A DNA stretch of 64,000 nt from Dechloromonas sp. TW-R-39-2 (GCF_016864195.1 NZ_CP045202.1:2015001-2079000); one strand, 5' to 3'; counted from the first letter of the stretch, positions 26,921 through 40,172 are shown. The notes: generated by a model from the letters alone, not told the origin. Numbers and translations: made by a program.

Positions 26921-27649
26921 CTAATTACTATTCGCCGACTCGGACTTTTGAAGGACTGTTGAGTACAACGCGATCAAGTCCTTGTTGCCAGTAGCCGAAG
27001 CATGTACCGATGCCGACGTGCCGATATCGTCTTTGTCTAAAGGAAATGCACCGTATTCGAGCAATAACTTGCATGGTTCGACGGCACTCGCCAGAGTTGC
27101 AAGTTGAAGCCAACCCCGTCCATGTTTGTTTTTTCCATGTGGAGAAATAGTCCGACTCTCTAGTAGTCGTTTCATTGTGTTCAGATCGCTTGTGCGAATT
27201 GCTTTCGAAAATTCTTCATCGGACTCAACGTTGTAATCATTCTCTTCGGCGAACGCCGAAGGCGGTATGACCACAAATTTACGATAAGCGAAATAAGCTA
27301 TGACTAGTCCGATAGGTGGTGTGAACACAATGCCTAAGTCGCGGCTATAACTGTCATGCCAAATATATATGCCAATTACCCACAAAATTCCAATAAAGAT
27401 GGAAAGGCGGAATCCTTGGTCTGCCCCCCACCAAGTATTTGCTACTCGCTGGGCGATTACTCCACTCTTTTGGGTTTTCAACCATGTCCCGAATTGAAAT
27501 AATCCCCATCCTAGGAGCGCAGAGACAACACCTCTGATGAACGCTCCACCCGACCCCGTCTCGACAAACGATAGGGCTATGCCAGCCACGCCATTGATGA
27601 TCCAGAGTGCTGCGATGATTTGGAGCACAGTTCCAGAGAATTTTTTCAT
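26921..27649 (-). CDS. Membrane protein with ankyrin-like C-terminus, unknown function
   Basis: The 242-aa product has hydrophobic segments at about 7-27, 36-54, 82-98 and 108-126, then a soluble tail of about 110 residues. The tail includes SDLNTMKRLLESRTISPHGKNKHGRGWLQLATLASAVEPCKLLLEYGA, which reads as a short ankyrin-type repeat pair. The DNA is clearly AT-richer than its neighbours, with different codon use, and the gene sits alone between serB and aroG. This suggests recent acquisition. No family is recognised and no function is claimed. Confidence 0.7.
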   Translation of the reverse strand: MKKFSGTVLQIIAALWIINGVAGIALSFVETGSGGAFIRGVVSALLGWGLFQFGTWLKTQKSGVIAQRVANTWWGADQGFRLSIFIGILWVIGIYIWHDSYSRDLGIVFTPPIGLVIAYFAYRKFVVIPPSAFAEENDYNVESDEEFSKAIRTSDLNTMKRLLESRTISPHGKNKHGRGWLQLATLASAVEPCKLLLEYGAFPLDKDDIGTSASVHASATGNKDLIALYSTVLQKSESANSN

Positions 27650-27739
27650 AGAGATTAGTTGACACTTGAAGTACTAAGATTTGCCAAAGAGTCACAACAA
27701 CTCACGCAATTTTATGGTGGCCAGTTGGTAAGCCCGGAT

Positions 27740-28813
27740 TTAGGCAATACGTTCCGGCAGCACATCGCGCAGCATCACGGCCGCATCGCGAATCATTTTC
27801 TCGGTCGTATCCCAATCGACGCAGCCATCGGTCACCGAACAGCCGTACTTGAGCTGCGACAGATCGGCGGGAATCGGCTGGTTGCCGGCTTCAATATTTG
27901 ATTCAATCATCACGCCGAGCAAGGATTTGTTGCCATTGCGGATCTGGCTGACCACGTCAGCCATGACCAACGGTTGCAGTTCCGGCTTCTTGGAACTGTT
28001 AGCGTGCGAGCAGTCGACCACGATATTCGCTGGCAGCTTGGCCTTGGCCATCGCCTGTTCGGCAACGGCAACGGAAACGGTGTCGTAATTCGGCTTGCCG
28101 TCGCCACCGCGCAGCACGACGTGGCCGTAGGCGTTGCCCTTGGTGCGCACGATGGCGACGCGGCCTTCGCTGTTCAGGCCGAGGAAGGAGTGCGGGTTGG
28201 AGGCCGAGAGGATGGCGTTGGTCGCCACCGTCAGGTCGCCGCTGGTCGCATTCTTGAAGCCGACCGGGGTGGACAGGCCGGAGGACATCTCGCGGTGCGT
28301 CTGCGACTCGGTGGTGCGTGCGCCGATTGCCGTCCAGGTGATCAGGTCGCCGTAGTATTGCGGGCCGTACGGGTCGAGCGCCTCGGTGCCGGCCGGCAGG
28401 CCGAGTTCATTGACGTCGAGCAGGAACTGGCGGGCCTTTTCCATGCCGATATTGACCTGGAAGGAGTCATCCATGAACGGGTCGTTGATGTAGCCTTTCC
28501 AGCCCACGGTGGTGCGCGGTTTTTCGAAGTAGACGCGCATGATGATCTGCAGCGTGTCGCCGACTTCATCGGCCAGCTTTTTCAGGCGGCGGGCGTAATC
28601 CAGGCCGGCCACCGGGTCGTGGATAGAGCACGGACCAACGACAACGAACAGGCGATGATCCTTGCGGTCGATGATCTTGCGCAGCAGGTTGCGGCCGTGC
28701 GTGACCGTCTTGGCCGCCTTGGCGCTGAGCGGCTGGTGGGCCTGGATGTCGGCCGGCGTCGGCATGGTGTCGAAGGCGGCTACGTTTACGTTGTCGATGT
28801 CTGGAGTCGTCAT
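27740..28813 (-). CDS. aroG: 3-deoxy-7-phosphoheptulonate synthase (class I, AroG type)
   Basis: DAHP synthase joins PEP and erythrose 4-phosphate in the first step of aromatic amino acid synthesis. The 357-aa protein contains GPCSIHDP, RVYFEKPRTTVGWKGYINDP, GARTTESQTHREMSSGL and VDCSHANSSK, all typical of the class I-alpha enzymes with allosteric control. Which amino acid inhibits it cannot be read from sequence with confidence. It starts 3 nt after the mfd stop and is probably co-transcribed with it. Confidence 0.95.
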   Translation of the reverse strand: MTTPDIDNVNVAAFDTMPTPADIQAHQPLSAKAAKTVTHGRNLLRKIIDRKDHRLFVVVGPCSIHDPVAGLDYARRLKKLADEVGDTLQIIMRVYFEKPRTTVGWKGYINDPFMDDSFQVNIGMEKARQFLLDVNELGLPAGTEALDPYGPQYYGDLITWTAIGARTTESQTHREMSSGLSTPVGFKNATSGDLTVATNAILSASNPHSFLGLNSEGRVAIVRTKGNAYGHVVLRGGDGKPNYDTVSVAVAEQAMAKAKLPANIVVDCSHANSSKKPELQPLVMADVVSQIRNGNKSLLGVMIESNIEAGNQPIPADLSQLKYGCSVTDGCVDWDTTEKMIRDAAVMLRDVLPERIA

Positions 28814-28816
28814 AAT

Positions 28817-32254
<3,438 letters not shown>

Positions 32255-32285
32255 GGTGGCGCAGGCGCAGCGTTGCGGGGCTGGA

Positions 32286-32291
32286 ATTATA
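32286..32291 (-). promoter_or_regulatory. Possible -10 element for mfd
   Basis: TATAAT on the minus strand lies 32 nt upstream of the mfd GTG start. There is no convincing -35 at 16-18 bp, so this is only a candidate. Confidence 0.35.
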
Positions 32292-32395
32292 GCTGCTTCG
32301 GAACGCGCCGTTTTTTTGAGCGCAGTAAAAGGATAAATGCATATGCAATGGTGTTATTATCCGCGGCTGATTTTTGACTTTCCGGATCGTGGTTC

Positions 32396-32587
32396 ATGTC
32401 AATCGTTGATGAAAAAAGGCGGGGATGGGATCGTCGTCAGCGCAGTGAAAAAATTCCGTATGACTTCAAGGAGCGGCGGCAAAGCGAGCGACGCCAGACA
32501 ACGATCAGCGAAATTTCGTTCAGGGAATGGGCGTCGCATTTTGCTCGCTACCAGCAGGGAAACCCGATGGAAGGATTTGAGCAATGA
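32396..32587 (+). CDS. Small Arg-rich protein with ERR repeats, first copy
   Basis: The 63-aa product has repeated (D/E)-x2-R-R spacing: DEKRRGWDRRQRSEK, then ERRQSERRQ, followed by a hydrophobic-aromatic tail ISEISFREWASHFARYQQG. The neighbouring 62-aa protein has the same layout, which argues that both are real and related. The ATG at 32396 is chosen because earlier starts would lie in the mfd promoter region. The (D/E)RR spacing also occurs near GGDEF and PilZ proteins of this bacterial group; that is recollection, not a search. Function is unknown. Confidence 0.6.
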   Translation: MSIVDEKRRGWDRRQRSEKIPYDFKERRQSERRQTTISEISFREWASHFARYQQGNPMEGFEQ

Positions 32588-32602
32588 AAAAGGCGGATTG
32601 GC

Positions 32603-32791
32603 ATGGTCGATAAGGCAAAGAACAGCGAACGGCGCAAGGTGGATAGGCGTTGCCGGGAGAACATCGGGCCGCCGGCTGGTTGTACCGAACGGCGGATCAA
32701 CATCGAGCGCCGTTTGTTCAATATCGAGGTTTTCAGTCTCCACGACTGGTTGCGGGCTCCCCGTCCGGAAGAGCCGCAGGGCGGGCAATAA
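32603..32791 (+). CDS. Small Arg-rich protein with ERR repeats, second copy
   Basis: The 62-aa product reads SERRKVDRRCRENIG, then TERRINIERRLFNIEVFSLHDWLR. The pattern ERR-x4-ERR followed by a short hydrophobic stretch and a Trp is shared with the first copy 15 nt upstream, so the pair looks like a tandem duplication. AGGCGG precedes the ATG. There is no signal peptide or membrane segment. Function is unknown. Confidence 0.6.
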   Translation: MVDKAKNSERRKVDRRCRENIGPPAGCTERRINIERRLFNIEVFSLHDWLRAPRPEEPQGGQ

Positions 32792-32803
32792 ATCCGTCCT
32801 TGG

Positions 32804-33397
32804 TCAATTGCCCAGATGCAGCGACAGCCACGCTGCCACATGGGGAACCGGATCATCACCGCTATTCAGCGTGTGCATTTCATGGGCGCAGGTCAAATGC
32901 GGTACAGCGCGCTGAAATGCATTGCGCCCTGGGCTGTCATCACTGTCAAACAGCATCATCAACGGCGCACTCAGGAGATTGAGCGCCTGTAATCCGGCGC
33001 GGTCGACAATGCCGCCGTGTCCGGCAAGCGCTCTGACTTGAATGTCGCGCTGGGCTGCCGCACGGATTGCCGCCGGGGTGGCGTCGCCCGAAGCAAAGAT
33101 AGCCAGCGGCAAATCCTGTGTGGCGCCGTGGGTACGAATCAGATCGAGCATGTCGAGCAGACGCTGGGTCAATTTCGGTACATTTTGCGATGCGTCGGCA
33201 AACTGCGCTTCGCGGGCTGACAGCAATTCCATGAAGAATATTGCGTAGCCGCGGGCCGCCAAGTTGGCGGTAATGAAGATGTCGGCCGGTGCATGATGGG
33301 CGCGGGCCAGCAGGATCAATCCGTGGGGATTGTCCGGCATGTCGATATGACCATGCAGCGGGCCTTGGGGGGTCTGGATCGTAAGATTCTGGTTCAT
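32804..33397 (-). CDS. Alpha/beta-hydrolase-like protein (dienelactone hydrolase type), probably divergent
   Basis: The 197-aa product (ATG at 33397, MNQNLTIQTPQGPLHG) has the layout of dienelactone-hydrolase-like proteins: an early HGLILLARAHHAPADI strand-loop, a central QDLPLAIFASGDATPAA, and a late LSAPLMMLFDSDDSPGRN strand. The nucleophile elbow normally reads G-x-S-x-G; here it is FASGD. The position of the usual catalytic His near the end is not clear. So catalysis is doubtful and it may bind rather than hydrolyse. An extension to 33631 has a poor composition and is rejected. The MgtC-like gene lies just upstream on the same strand. Confidence 0.65.
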   Translation of the reverse strand: MNQNLTIQTPQGPLHGHIDMPDNPHGLILLARAHHAPADIFITANLAARGYAIFFMELLSAREAQFADASQNVPKLTQRLLDMLDLIRTHGATQDLPLAIFASGDATPAAIRAAAQRDIQVRALAGHGGIVDRAGLQALNLLSAPLMMLFDSDDSPGRNAFQRAVPHLTCAHEMHTLNSGDDPVPHVAAWLSLHLGN

Positions 33398-33419
33398 GGT
33401 ATTCGGGCGTTTCTGTTTT

Positions 33420-34676
33420 TCAGACCAGCAACAAGCCGCCAGCCATACCGGCGCCGATGGCCAGGAGGCCGGGCAGCGCATGGCGCGCCAGCTTTTGTCC
33501 GCCGATACTGATGACCAGCCCGATCTTGAAGACCAGATTGGCCAGCAGGGCCAGGGTGATGGCGATGACGGCTTGTCCGCTGGAGATTTTTTCGAGATTG
33601 AACATGCGCAGCGTGGACAGCACGCTGGCATCGGCGTCGGTCAGACCGGAGGCGAGGGCGACGATATACAGGCCGCTGTTGCCGGCCACATCCTGCAGCC
33701 AGGCTGAGGCGAGCAGGACGAAGGCGTAAAGCAGGCCGAAGGAAATGGCTGTTTTCAGTTCGGTTGGATTCTTGACTTCGGGCATCGGCAGTTCGCCCCC
33801 GGCATTGAGGACCTTCCAGCCATAGAGCGCCATCAGTACGCCAGGGATGATGCCGCAGGCAAAAACGACGGCAATCTGGGCTAGCAGGTTAGGGGCGACA
33901 ACGCTGGAAATCAGGCCGAGGCGCAGCATGACCATGACGTTGGCGATCAGGATGACGATGGCCGACATGCGGATCAAGTGGTTGTGATCGCGGGCGTGGC
34001 GCGAAAACATCATGGTGGTTGCGGTCGACGAGGCCAGGCCGCCGAAAATGCCGAGCAGGGCCGCACCGTGACGGGCGCCAATGATGCGCAGTGCGAGGTA
34101 GCCGGAAAGCGCCAGGCCAGAGATCAGTACGACCATCCACCATATTTGACGTGGATTGATGGCGTTGTAAGGGCCAAAGTCGGCGCTCGGCAGGATCGGC
34201 AGGATGACCAGTGACAGTACGGCAAACTGGAGTATCGAATTCAGGTCTTTCGGCGTTGTCCGCTCACTGAATCGACGCAACTCCGCCTTGAAATAAAGCA
34301 GGATGGTCGTCGCGATGGCCAGCATCACGGCCAGCGTTGCGTAACCATACCAGGTGGCGGCACCCAGTCCGTAGGTAATGACGATGGCCGCTTCCGAGGT
34401 GAAGCCGCGATATTGTTCTTCCTGTTGCGTCGAAAAGTTCGAGGCGATCATTGCGCCGGCGACGACCAGCAGTCCGGTTGCCAGCATCCATGGCCCACCG
34501 GTTCTTTCGCTGAGCAGGGCAAACAGGCAGCCGAGCATCGCGACCAGCGCAAATGTCCGCAGGCCGGCAGCCGAGTCCGGCCGACGCTCGCGTTCGAGGC
34601 CGATCAGCAGACCAAGGCCGAGCGCCGTTGCAAAGGCTTGAACGGGTGCGGCCAGTTCCGGAACGACGAAACTCAT
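33420..34676 (-). CDS. MgtC/DUF4010 family membrane protein
   Basis: The 418-aa protein has an N-terminal MgtC/SapB-type domain (GLGLLIGLERERRPDSAAGLRTFALVAMLG, about 1-140), with the GLERE motif, followed by a DUF4010 domain of about ten hydrophobic segments. Such proteins are inner membrane and linked to magnesium or ATPase regulation in some bacteria, but the function of the DUF4010 type is not known. The downstream alpha/beta-hydrolase-like gene is on the same strand after 22 nt. Confidence 0.85.
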   Translation of the reverse strand: MSFVVPELAAPVQAFATALGLGLLIGLERERRPDSAAGLRTFALVAMLGCLFALLSERTGGPWMLATGLLVVAGAMIASNFSTQQEEQYRGFTSEAAIVITYGLGAATWYGYATLAVMLAIATTILLYFKAELRRFSERTTPKDLNSILQFAVLSLVILPILPSADFGPYNAINPRQIWWMVVLISGLALSGYLALRIIGARHGAALLGIFGGLASSTATTMMFSRHARDHNHLIRMSAIVILIANVMVMLRLGLISSVVAPNLLAQIAVVFACGIIPGVLMALYGWKVLNAGGELPMPEVKNPTELKTAISFGLLYAFVLLASAWLQDVAGNSGLYIVALASGLTDADASVLSTLRMFNLEKISSGQAVIAITLALLANLVFKIGLVISIGGQKLARHALPGLLAIGAGMAGGLLLV

Positions 34677-34717
34677 GCGATTCCTCTTTTGTGGGCGTTA
34701 TTCAGTAAAATTAAGCC

Positions 34718-35404
34718 ATGCCACGTCATTTCGCAATCGTACCCGCTGCCGGTAGCGGCTCCCGCTTCGGCGCAGAAAAACCCAAACAGTACTTGAGCCT
34801 GCTCGGCCGACCGCTGATCTATCACACGCTGGCCGCCTTGGTTGCCTGTCCGGATATCGACCGCGTCTGGGTCGTGCTCTCGCCGGATGATCCTTACTGG
34901 GGCCAGTACGACTGGTCCGATCTCGGTGCCAAGCTCGAAACGCTGCGCTGCGGCGGGGCAACCCGGGCCGACAGCGTCAATAATGGCTTGCAGGCCGCGG
35001 CCATGGTCGCCTCACCGGAAGACTGGGTGCTGGTCCATGATGCGGCGCGCCCCTGTCTGAGTGCCGAAATGCTGGCTGCACTTTTCAGCCAGCTGGCCGA
35101 TGATCCGGTTGGCGGCATTCTTGCCGTGCCGGTCGCCGATACGCTGAAACGGGCCGATGCCGGACAACGCGTCGCCGCAACCGAGCCGCGTGACGGCTTG
35201 TGGCAGGCGCAGACGCCGCAGATGTTCCGCTACGGTCGACTGCTCGAAGCACTCGAAAAATGCCGCGAAGTCACCGATGAGGCCGGTGCCATCGAAGCCC
35301 TTGGTTTCCAGCCGAAACTGGTGCGCGGCGATGCGACCAATCTGAAAGTGACTTATCCGGCCGATCTGGTGTTGGCCGCCATGATTCTCAGGGGAAGAAA
35401 ATGA
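34718..35404 (+). CDS. ispD: 2-C-methyl-D-erythritol 4-phosphate cytidylyltransferase
   Basis: IspD makes CDP-methylerythritol from MEP and CTP in non-mevalonate isoprenoid synthesis. The 228-aa protein has the nucleotide-binding [26 protein letters not shown] and [15 protein letters not shown]. It overlaps ispF by 4 nt (ATGA). There is no SD before the ATG, and TAAAAT lies 6 nt upstream (34706-34711), so the mRNA may be leaderless or have a very short leader. Confidence 0.96.
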   Translation: MPRHFAIVPAAGSGSRFGAEKPKQYLSLLGRPLIYHTLAALVACPDIDRVWVVLSPDDPYWGQYDWSDLGAKLETLRCGGATRADSVNNGLQAAAMVASPEDWVLVHDAARPCLSAEMLAALFSQLADDPVGGILAVPVADTLKRADAGQRVAATEPRDGLWQAQTPQMFRYGRLLEALEKCREVTDEAGAIEALGFQPKLVRGDATNLKVTYPADLVLAAMILRGRK

Positions 35405-35889
35405 ACATCCGGGTCGGGCAGGGTTACGACGTTCACCAACTGGTTGCCGGCCGCAAGCTGATTCTCGGCGGCGTCGAAATTCCGCATGCCACTGGTTTGC
35501 TCGGTCACTCCGACGCTGATGCATTGCTGCACGCGATTACCGATGCCTTGCTCGGCGCCGTCGCGCTAGGCGATATTGGTCGCCATTTTCCGGATACCGA
35601 TCCGCGCTATAAAGGCGCTGACAGTCGTGTGCTGCTGCGTGGAGCGGTCGCCTTGCTGGCCGAAAAGGGCTGGCGTCCGGTCAATGTCGATGCGACGCTG
35701 ATTGCCCAGCAACCGAAACTTGCACCGCACGCAGCGGCGATGGTGGCCAATGTCGCGGTCGACCTCGGTATTTCGGTCGATTCGGTCAATATCAAGGGAA
35801 AAACCAACGAAAAACTCGGTTATCTCGGACGCGAAGAAGCGATCGAGGCCCAGGCCGTGGTACTGGTCGAAAAGATTCCCGGCGGCTAG
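35401..35889 (+). CDS. ispF: 2-C-methyl-D-erythritol 2,4-cyclodiphosphate synthase
   Basis: IspF closes the cyclodiphosphate in the MEP pathway. The 162-aa trimeric zinc enzyme shows the metal-binding GYDVHQL (Asp, His) and [19 protein letters not shown], and the C-terminal [12 protein letters not shown]. It is translationally coupled to ispD. Confidence 0.97.
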   Translation: MNIRVGQGYDVHQLVAGRKLILGGVEIPHATGLLGHSDADALLHAITDALLGAVALGDIGRHFPDTDPRYKGADSRVLLRGAVALLAEKGWRPVNVDATLIAQQPKLAPHAAAMVANVAVDLGISVDSVNIKGKTNEKLGYLGREEAIEAQAVVLVEKIPGG

Positions 35890-35945
35890 TCGCTCGTACT
35901 GATGTGCCATGCCAGCCCTGAGCTGCATGTGTTCTGGTACGCTGT

Positions 35946-35970
35946 CGATTCTGCTTTCTTTTCAGAATCG
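35946..35970 (+). other. Hairpin between ispF and the HD-GYP gene
   Basis: An 8-bp stem (CGATTCTG / CAGAATCG) with a 9-nt loop lies in the 110-bp gap. It has no U-tract. It may be a weak terminator or mRNA-processing hairpin. Confidence 0.4.
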
Positions 35971-35999
35971 CTGACCTTTACAGAGTTCCGACCGGTTTC

Positions 36000-37226
36000 A
36001 TGATCAAGAAAATCCCTGTCCATCTGCTTGAGCCTGGCATGTATGTCAGCGACTTCAATGCGGGCTGGCTGAACCATCCGTTTGCTTTCAACAGCATGCT
36101 GATCAACAGCGAGGCTGATCTTGCCAAGGTCAGGGCGGCGGGTATCCGTGAGCTCTTCATTGACACGGACCGAGGGCGGGATGTCGGCGATGGTGTACCC
36201 ACGGCGGCCGAAGCTTCTCGCGAAAGTGCCGAACAGCTTGACCGGATGGCAACGACCAGTCGTCCCGTGGTTGCCGAGGCGAGAGTTTCGCTGGCTGAGG
36301 AAATGAATCGCGCTCACGTGGCATACGGCGAGGCGACCCGCGTCATTCGCAATTTGATGGATGACATCCGTCTCGGCCATCAGGTCGAACTGGCTTCGAC
36401 CCGACCGACGGTTGAAAGAATCGTCGCCTCGGTCATGCGCAACAGCAATGCGATGATGACCATGCGCCGGCTGAAAAGCCTGGATGACTACACCTTTCTC
36501 CACTCGGTCAGCGTCTGCGCCATGCTGGTCACCTTCTCGAAGGTGGTCGATCTGGAAATGAACGCCATCCACGATCTGGCGCTCGGTGCACTGGTCCATG
36601 ACGTGGGCAAGATGCGTGTCGCGCAGGCTGTGCTCAATAAGCCCGCGCGTCTGTCGGAAGAAGAATATCGGCACATGAAATCGCACGTTGTCCTCGGCTC
36701 CGACTATATCCGGCAGTTGCCGGGCATTCCGGCGCTGGCGCTTGAGCCGCTGGAGTTGCACCACGAACGCTATGACGGCAGTGGTTATCCACGCGGCCTG
36801 AAAGGCGATGAAATTTCGCAGGTTGGCCGGATGTCGGGCATTGTCGATGTCTATGATGCGATTACTTCCGACCGGGTGTACCGCAAGGGCATGTCGCCTG
36901 CCGCTGCTGTCCAGAAACTCTTCGAGTGGAGCAAGTTTCACTTCGATCCGGCATTGACCCAGGTTTTCGTCAAGAGCGTCGGGATTTACCCTGTCGGGAC
37001 GCTGGTCCGGCTGGAAAGCGGGCGTCTTGGGGTGGTGATCGAGCAGTCCGATGCGCATTTGCTGACGCCACGCGTCCGGGTCATGTACGATGCAAAACGC
37101 ATGCACTACATTGCGCCGGAGGTGGTAGATCTTTCGCGGCCAATGGGTGCAGGCGGGGCGGACCGGATCGTCGGTTACGAGATACCGGACAAACTGGGCA
37201 TCGACGTCTCACGCTTTTTGCTTTAG
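36000..37226 (+). CDS. HD-GYP domain protein (c-di-GMP phosphodiesterase), DUF3391 N-terminus
   Basis: The 408-aa protein has an N-terminal DUF3391 segment (about 1-60, LLEPGMYVSD) and a helical linker. A complete HD-GYP domain follows, with metal site VHDVGKMR (His200-Asp201), a downstream HVVLGSDY and the signature HHERYDGSGYPRGL. HD-GYP enzymes hydrolyse c-di-GMP to GMP. The C-terminal 90 residues carry an extra beta-rich part (VGIYPVGTLVRLESGRLGVV). No SD is convincing. It heads a cluster with a GGDEF-EAL protein and an HDOD protein. Confidence 0.9.
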   Translation: MIKKIPVHLLEPGMYVSDFNAGWLNHPFAFNSMLINSEADLAKVRAAGIRELFIDTDRGRDVGDGVPTAAEASRESAEQLDRMATTSRPVVAEARVSLAEEMNRAHVAYGEATRVIRNLMDDIRLGHQVELASTRPTVERIVASVMRNSNAMMTMRRLKSLDDYTFLHSVSVCAMLVTFSKVVDLEMNAIHDLALGALVHDVGKMRVAQAVLNKPARLSEEEYRHMKSHVVLGSDYIRQLPGIPALALEPLELHHERYDGSGYPRGLKGDEISQVGRMSGIVDVYDAITSDRVYRKGMSPAAAVQKLFEWSKFHFDPALTQVFVKSVGIYPVGTLVRLESGRLGVVIEQSDAHLLTPRVRVMYDAKRMHYIAPEVVDLSRPMGAGGADRIVGYEIPDKLGIDVSRFLL

Positions 37227-37250
37227 CACTTGAGCCGGAAAGGAGAGGGT

Positions 37251-40172
37251 TTGGAGGTCCATCCGCAGCACGAATTGTCCGGCCCCCTCAGGGTTCTTCT
37301 GATCGAGGGGGAGGGTGAGCCATGGCTGGCCATCCTTCGCGACAATGGCTATATCGTGCACTTTCGGCGGCACGACCGGCGTGCAGACATCGAGGCTGCA
37401 CTGACTGCCGAGACCTGGGATCTGATCCTGCTCAGTTGCGATCTGCCCGACCTGACACCAACGCAAGCGATGGACCTGCTGCGCCGGATGGTTCCGACGA
37501 CACCGGTTGTCCTGACCATCGAACGGGGATCGACTACCTTTCCCGGCGATGTGCTCGAAGGCGGGGCGCGCGATTTTGCTTTCAAATCGAATCCGACCCG
37601 GTTGCTGGCGGCCATCCGCCGCGAGTGTCCCGGCCTGATGTTGCGTCGGGTCAGCGACCGGCGTGGCGGCGCACACGGCTCGTCTGCCCACATCGACGAG
37701 GGTGAGGCGCGTTTCATGCAACTGGCCAGCAACAGCCCGGAATGCTACTGGCTGGTCGATGCCGAAACGCAACGCGTCACCTATGTCAGCAAAGCCTATG
37801 AGCAGATCTGGGGGCACCGCGTCGAGTCGCTTTATGCCGATAATCAGGACTGGTACACCTTCGTTCATGAAGAGGATCGCCAGCGTTTGAGCGATGCAAT
37901 GCACGTTCATCGACTGGGTGGCATGGACCTCAATTTCAGGGTGTTGCGCCCCGGCGAGCAGATTCGCTGGCTGCATGCCCGCAACTTTGCGGTGCGCGAT
38001 GAAGAAGGTCTGATTGTCAGTGTCGGCGGTATCGCCAGTGACGTTACCCGCTTGCTTGGCGACCACAAGCAAGTGCACGATTTTGCCCATTTTGATGCGT
38101 TGACCGCGCTACCCAACCAGTTGATGTTCTACGATCAGGCGCGTCGCCTGATCGCACTCGCCAAGCGCAAGAAACTGCCGGTTGGGCTGGTGGTGATCGA
38201 TCTTGATCGTTTCCACGATGTTAACCAGATGCTCGGTCGCACGTCGGGCGATGAATTCCTGCGCCAGGTGGCCGGACGCCTGGGTGAGTCCTTGCGGGAG
38301 TCGGACATTCTGGGGCGTCTCGGCGGGGATGTGTTTTCGATTCTCCTGCCGGATGTCAGTGATTCCGCCCAGGCAGGCATTGTGGTTCGTCGCCTGATTG
38401 AAACGTTGACGCAACCGGTGTGCATTGAAGGACATGAGATTTTTGCGACGGCCAGTGTCGGCGTGGTCTTTCATCCGCAGGACGGGCATGACACCCACGA
38501 ACTGGTAAGCAATGCCGAAATTGCCATGCGTCATGCCAAAAGCCTTGGACGCAACGGTTTCCAGTTTTATTCGGCGATGATGCATGAGGATCTTCGCGAC
38601 CGCCTGTTTCTTGAAACGGAAGTTCGCAATGCTGTTTTGCGACAGGAATTCGTGTTGCACTATCAGCCCAAGGTCTGCTGCGGCAGTGGCCGGATCACCG
38701 GGGTCGAGGCATTGATCCGCTGGCATCATCCGCAGCGTGGCCTGGTTCCGCCTGACCATTTCATTCCGCTGCTTGAGGAAACCGGCTTGATTGTGCCGGT
38801 CGGGCGCTGGGTCATCGAGGAGGCCACCCGTCAGCTGGCTGCCTGGCAAGGCATGGGTTACAACCTGCCAGGCATTTCGGTCAATCTGTCGGCCCGCCAG
38901 TTGCAGTCGGATACGCTGATCGACGATGTGGCCGAGGCGTTGGCGCTCAGTGAGCTGAATGCCGCTTGCCTCGATCTGGAAATCACCGAGAGCATGTTGA
39001 TGCAGAACGCAGAGGCTGCGATCAATCGGCTTAATGCGCTGAAACGCATGGGGGTCACGCTTTCGCTCGATGATTTTGGAACAGGTTATTCGAGTCTCGC
39101 CTATCTCAAGAGCTTTCCGCTCGACGCACTCAAGGTCGATCGCTCCTTCGTCCAGGATATTGCGGCCGATCCGGACGATGCTTCAATCACGCGGGCCGTG
39201 ATCACCATGGCGCATCACCTCAAGCTCAAGGTAATTGCCGAAGGCGTCGAAACCTCGGAGCAACTGGCCCTGTTGATCTCGCATCAATGCGACATGATCC
39301 AGGGGTATTTCTTCTCCCGTCCGCTGGCTGCCGATGCACTGGCTTTGCTGCTGGCCGAAGACAAGCGCTTGCCGACCAATTTGTTGCGTTCGACGACTCG
39401 TTCGCCGATGGTGCTGTTTGTCGCGGTCGACGGCTTTGACGAGGTGATTTCGCTGCTCAAGCGCGATGGTCATCGCGTCTGCGTCGCCGCAGACTATCCG
39501 TCAGCGATGACTTGGCTGGGTGATAACGTGGCCGATGTCCTGGTTTGCGCCGAGCCGAGTGCCGATTTCGATGCGGCCGCGGTCATTCTGCGTGCGGAGC
39601 AACTCCAGCCGCTTTGTGAGCGCATTCTGGTCACCAGCACAGCGCGGCAGGCCGATGAGGCAGTCAGCGCGCTGGCGTGCTCCAGCCTGATTCATCGAAC
39701 CATTCACCTGCCGGTCGCTGTCGAGGCTTTTCGGCAAGTTGTCGAAGATGCGCTTGCCCGGCGCCATGTCAGCGACGAATACCAACGCTTGTCGCACGAG
39801 GTTGAAATTGCCGAACGGGAACTGGTACGCATCGAAGAGGAGCGTCGTCGACTGGCCAGCGAGAATGCCGCCTTGCAGGAGCGCGAGGGGCAGGGCTACC
39901 AGATTCTCCAGGAAGTTCTTGCCGAGCTTGCCAACCCGGTGATCGGTCTCGATGACGACAATATGGTGGTCTTGGTCAATGATGCAGCGCAGGCCTGTCT
40001 TGCTGCTTACCCAGGTATGCCGCTCGATGAATTATTGCCAGGGGTGAGCCTGTTTTGTGACAATGGATGCCTGCAAGCAGGCGGCCGTAAATATTCGTAT
40101 CGCTCGCGACGTGTCATGCTTGGCAGTTCGGCCAGCGGACGCCTGCTCTTGCTCGAGGAAAAAAGAACATGA
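37251..40172 (+). CDS. Composite GGDEF-EAL protein with receiver-like and PAS domains
   Basis: The 973-aa protein (TTG at 37251 after AGGAG) reads in order: a receiver-like domain (about 10-130) whose phosphoacceptor Asp is replaced by Ser62 (LLSCD), a PAS/PAC domain (153-268), a GGDEF domain (275-440) with GGDVF at 358-362, and an EAL domain (455-700). A second receiver-like domain lacking the acidic pocket (715-835), a coiled coil (840-890) and a C-terminal PAS-like part follow. The EAL catalytic set is complete: Glu486, Asn545, Glu577, Asp607, Asp608, Lys628, Glu664, Gln684. It is therefore probably a phosphodiesterase with an inactive cyclase domain. A start at 37230 is possible but lacks an SD. 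Confidence 0.88.
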   Translation: MEVHPQHELSGPLRVLLIEGEGEPWLAILRDNGYIVHFRRHDRRADIEAALTAETWDLILLSCDLPDLTPTQAMDLLRRMVPTTPVVLTIERGSTTFPGDVLEGGARDFAFKSNPTRLLAAIRRECPGLMLRRVSDRRGGAHGSSAHIDEGEARFMQLASNSPECYWLVDAETQRVTYVSKAYEQIWGHRVESLYADNQDWYTFVHEEDRQRLSDAMHVHRLGGMDLNFRVLRPGEQIRWLHARNFAVRDEEGLIVSVGGIASDVTRLLGDHKQVHDFAHFDALTALPNQLMFYDQARRLIALAKRKKLPVGLVVIDLDRFHDVNQMLGRTSGDEFLRQVAGRLGESLRESDILGRLGGDVFSILLPDVSDSAQAGIVVRRLIETLTQPVCIEGHEIFATASVGVVFHPQDGHDTHELVSNAEIAMRHAKSLGRNGFQFYSAMMHEDLRDRLFLETEVRNAVLRQEFVLHYQPKVCCGSGRITGVEALIRWHHPQRGLVPPDHFIPLLEETGLIVPVGRWVIEEATRQLAAWQGMGYNLPGISVNLSARQLQSDTLIDDVAEALALSELNAACLDLEITESMLMQNAEAAINRLNALKRMGVTLSLDDFGTGYSSLAYLKSFPLDALKVDRSFVQDIAADPDDASITRAVITMAHHLKLKVIAEGVETSEQLALLISHQCDMIQGYFFSRPLAADALALLLAEDKRLPTNLLRSTTRSPMVLFVAVDGFDEVISLLKRDGHRVCVAADYPSAMTWLGDNVADVLVCAEPSADFDAAAVILRAEQLQPLCERILVTSTARQADEAVSALACSSLIHRTIHLPVAVEAFRQVVEDALARRHVSDEYQRLSHEVEIAERELVRIEEERRRLASENAALQEREGQGYQILQEVLAELANPVIGLDDDNMVVLVNDAAQACLAAYPGMPLDELLPGVSLFCDNGCLQAGGRKYSYRSRRVMLGSSASGRLLLLEEKRT

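Noticed and set aside
33398..33631. N-terminal extension of the alpha/beta-hydrolase-like gene
   Set aside because: The added 78 residues are Cys/Ser/Pro/Trp-rich antisense of the DUF4010 gene and do not resemble the family.
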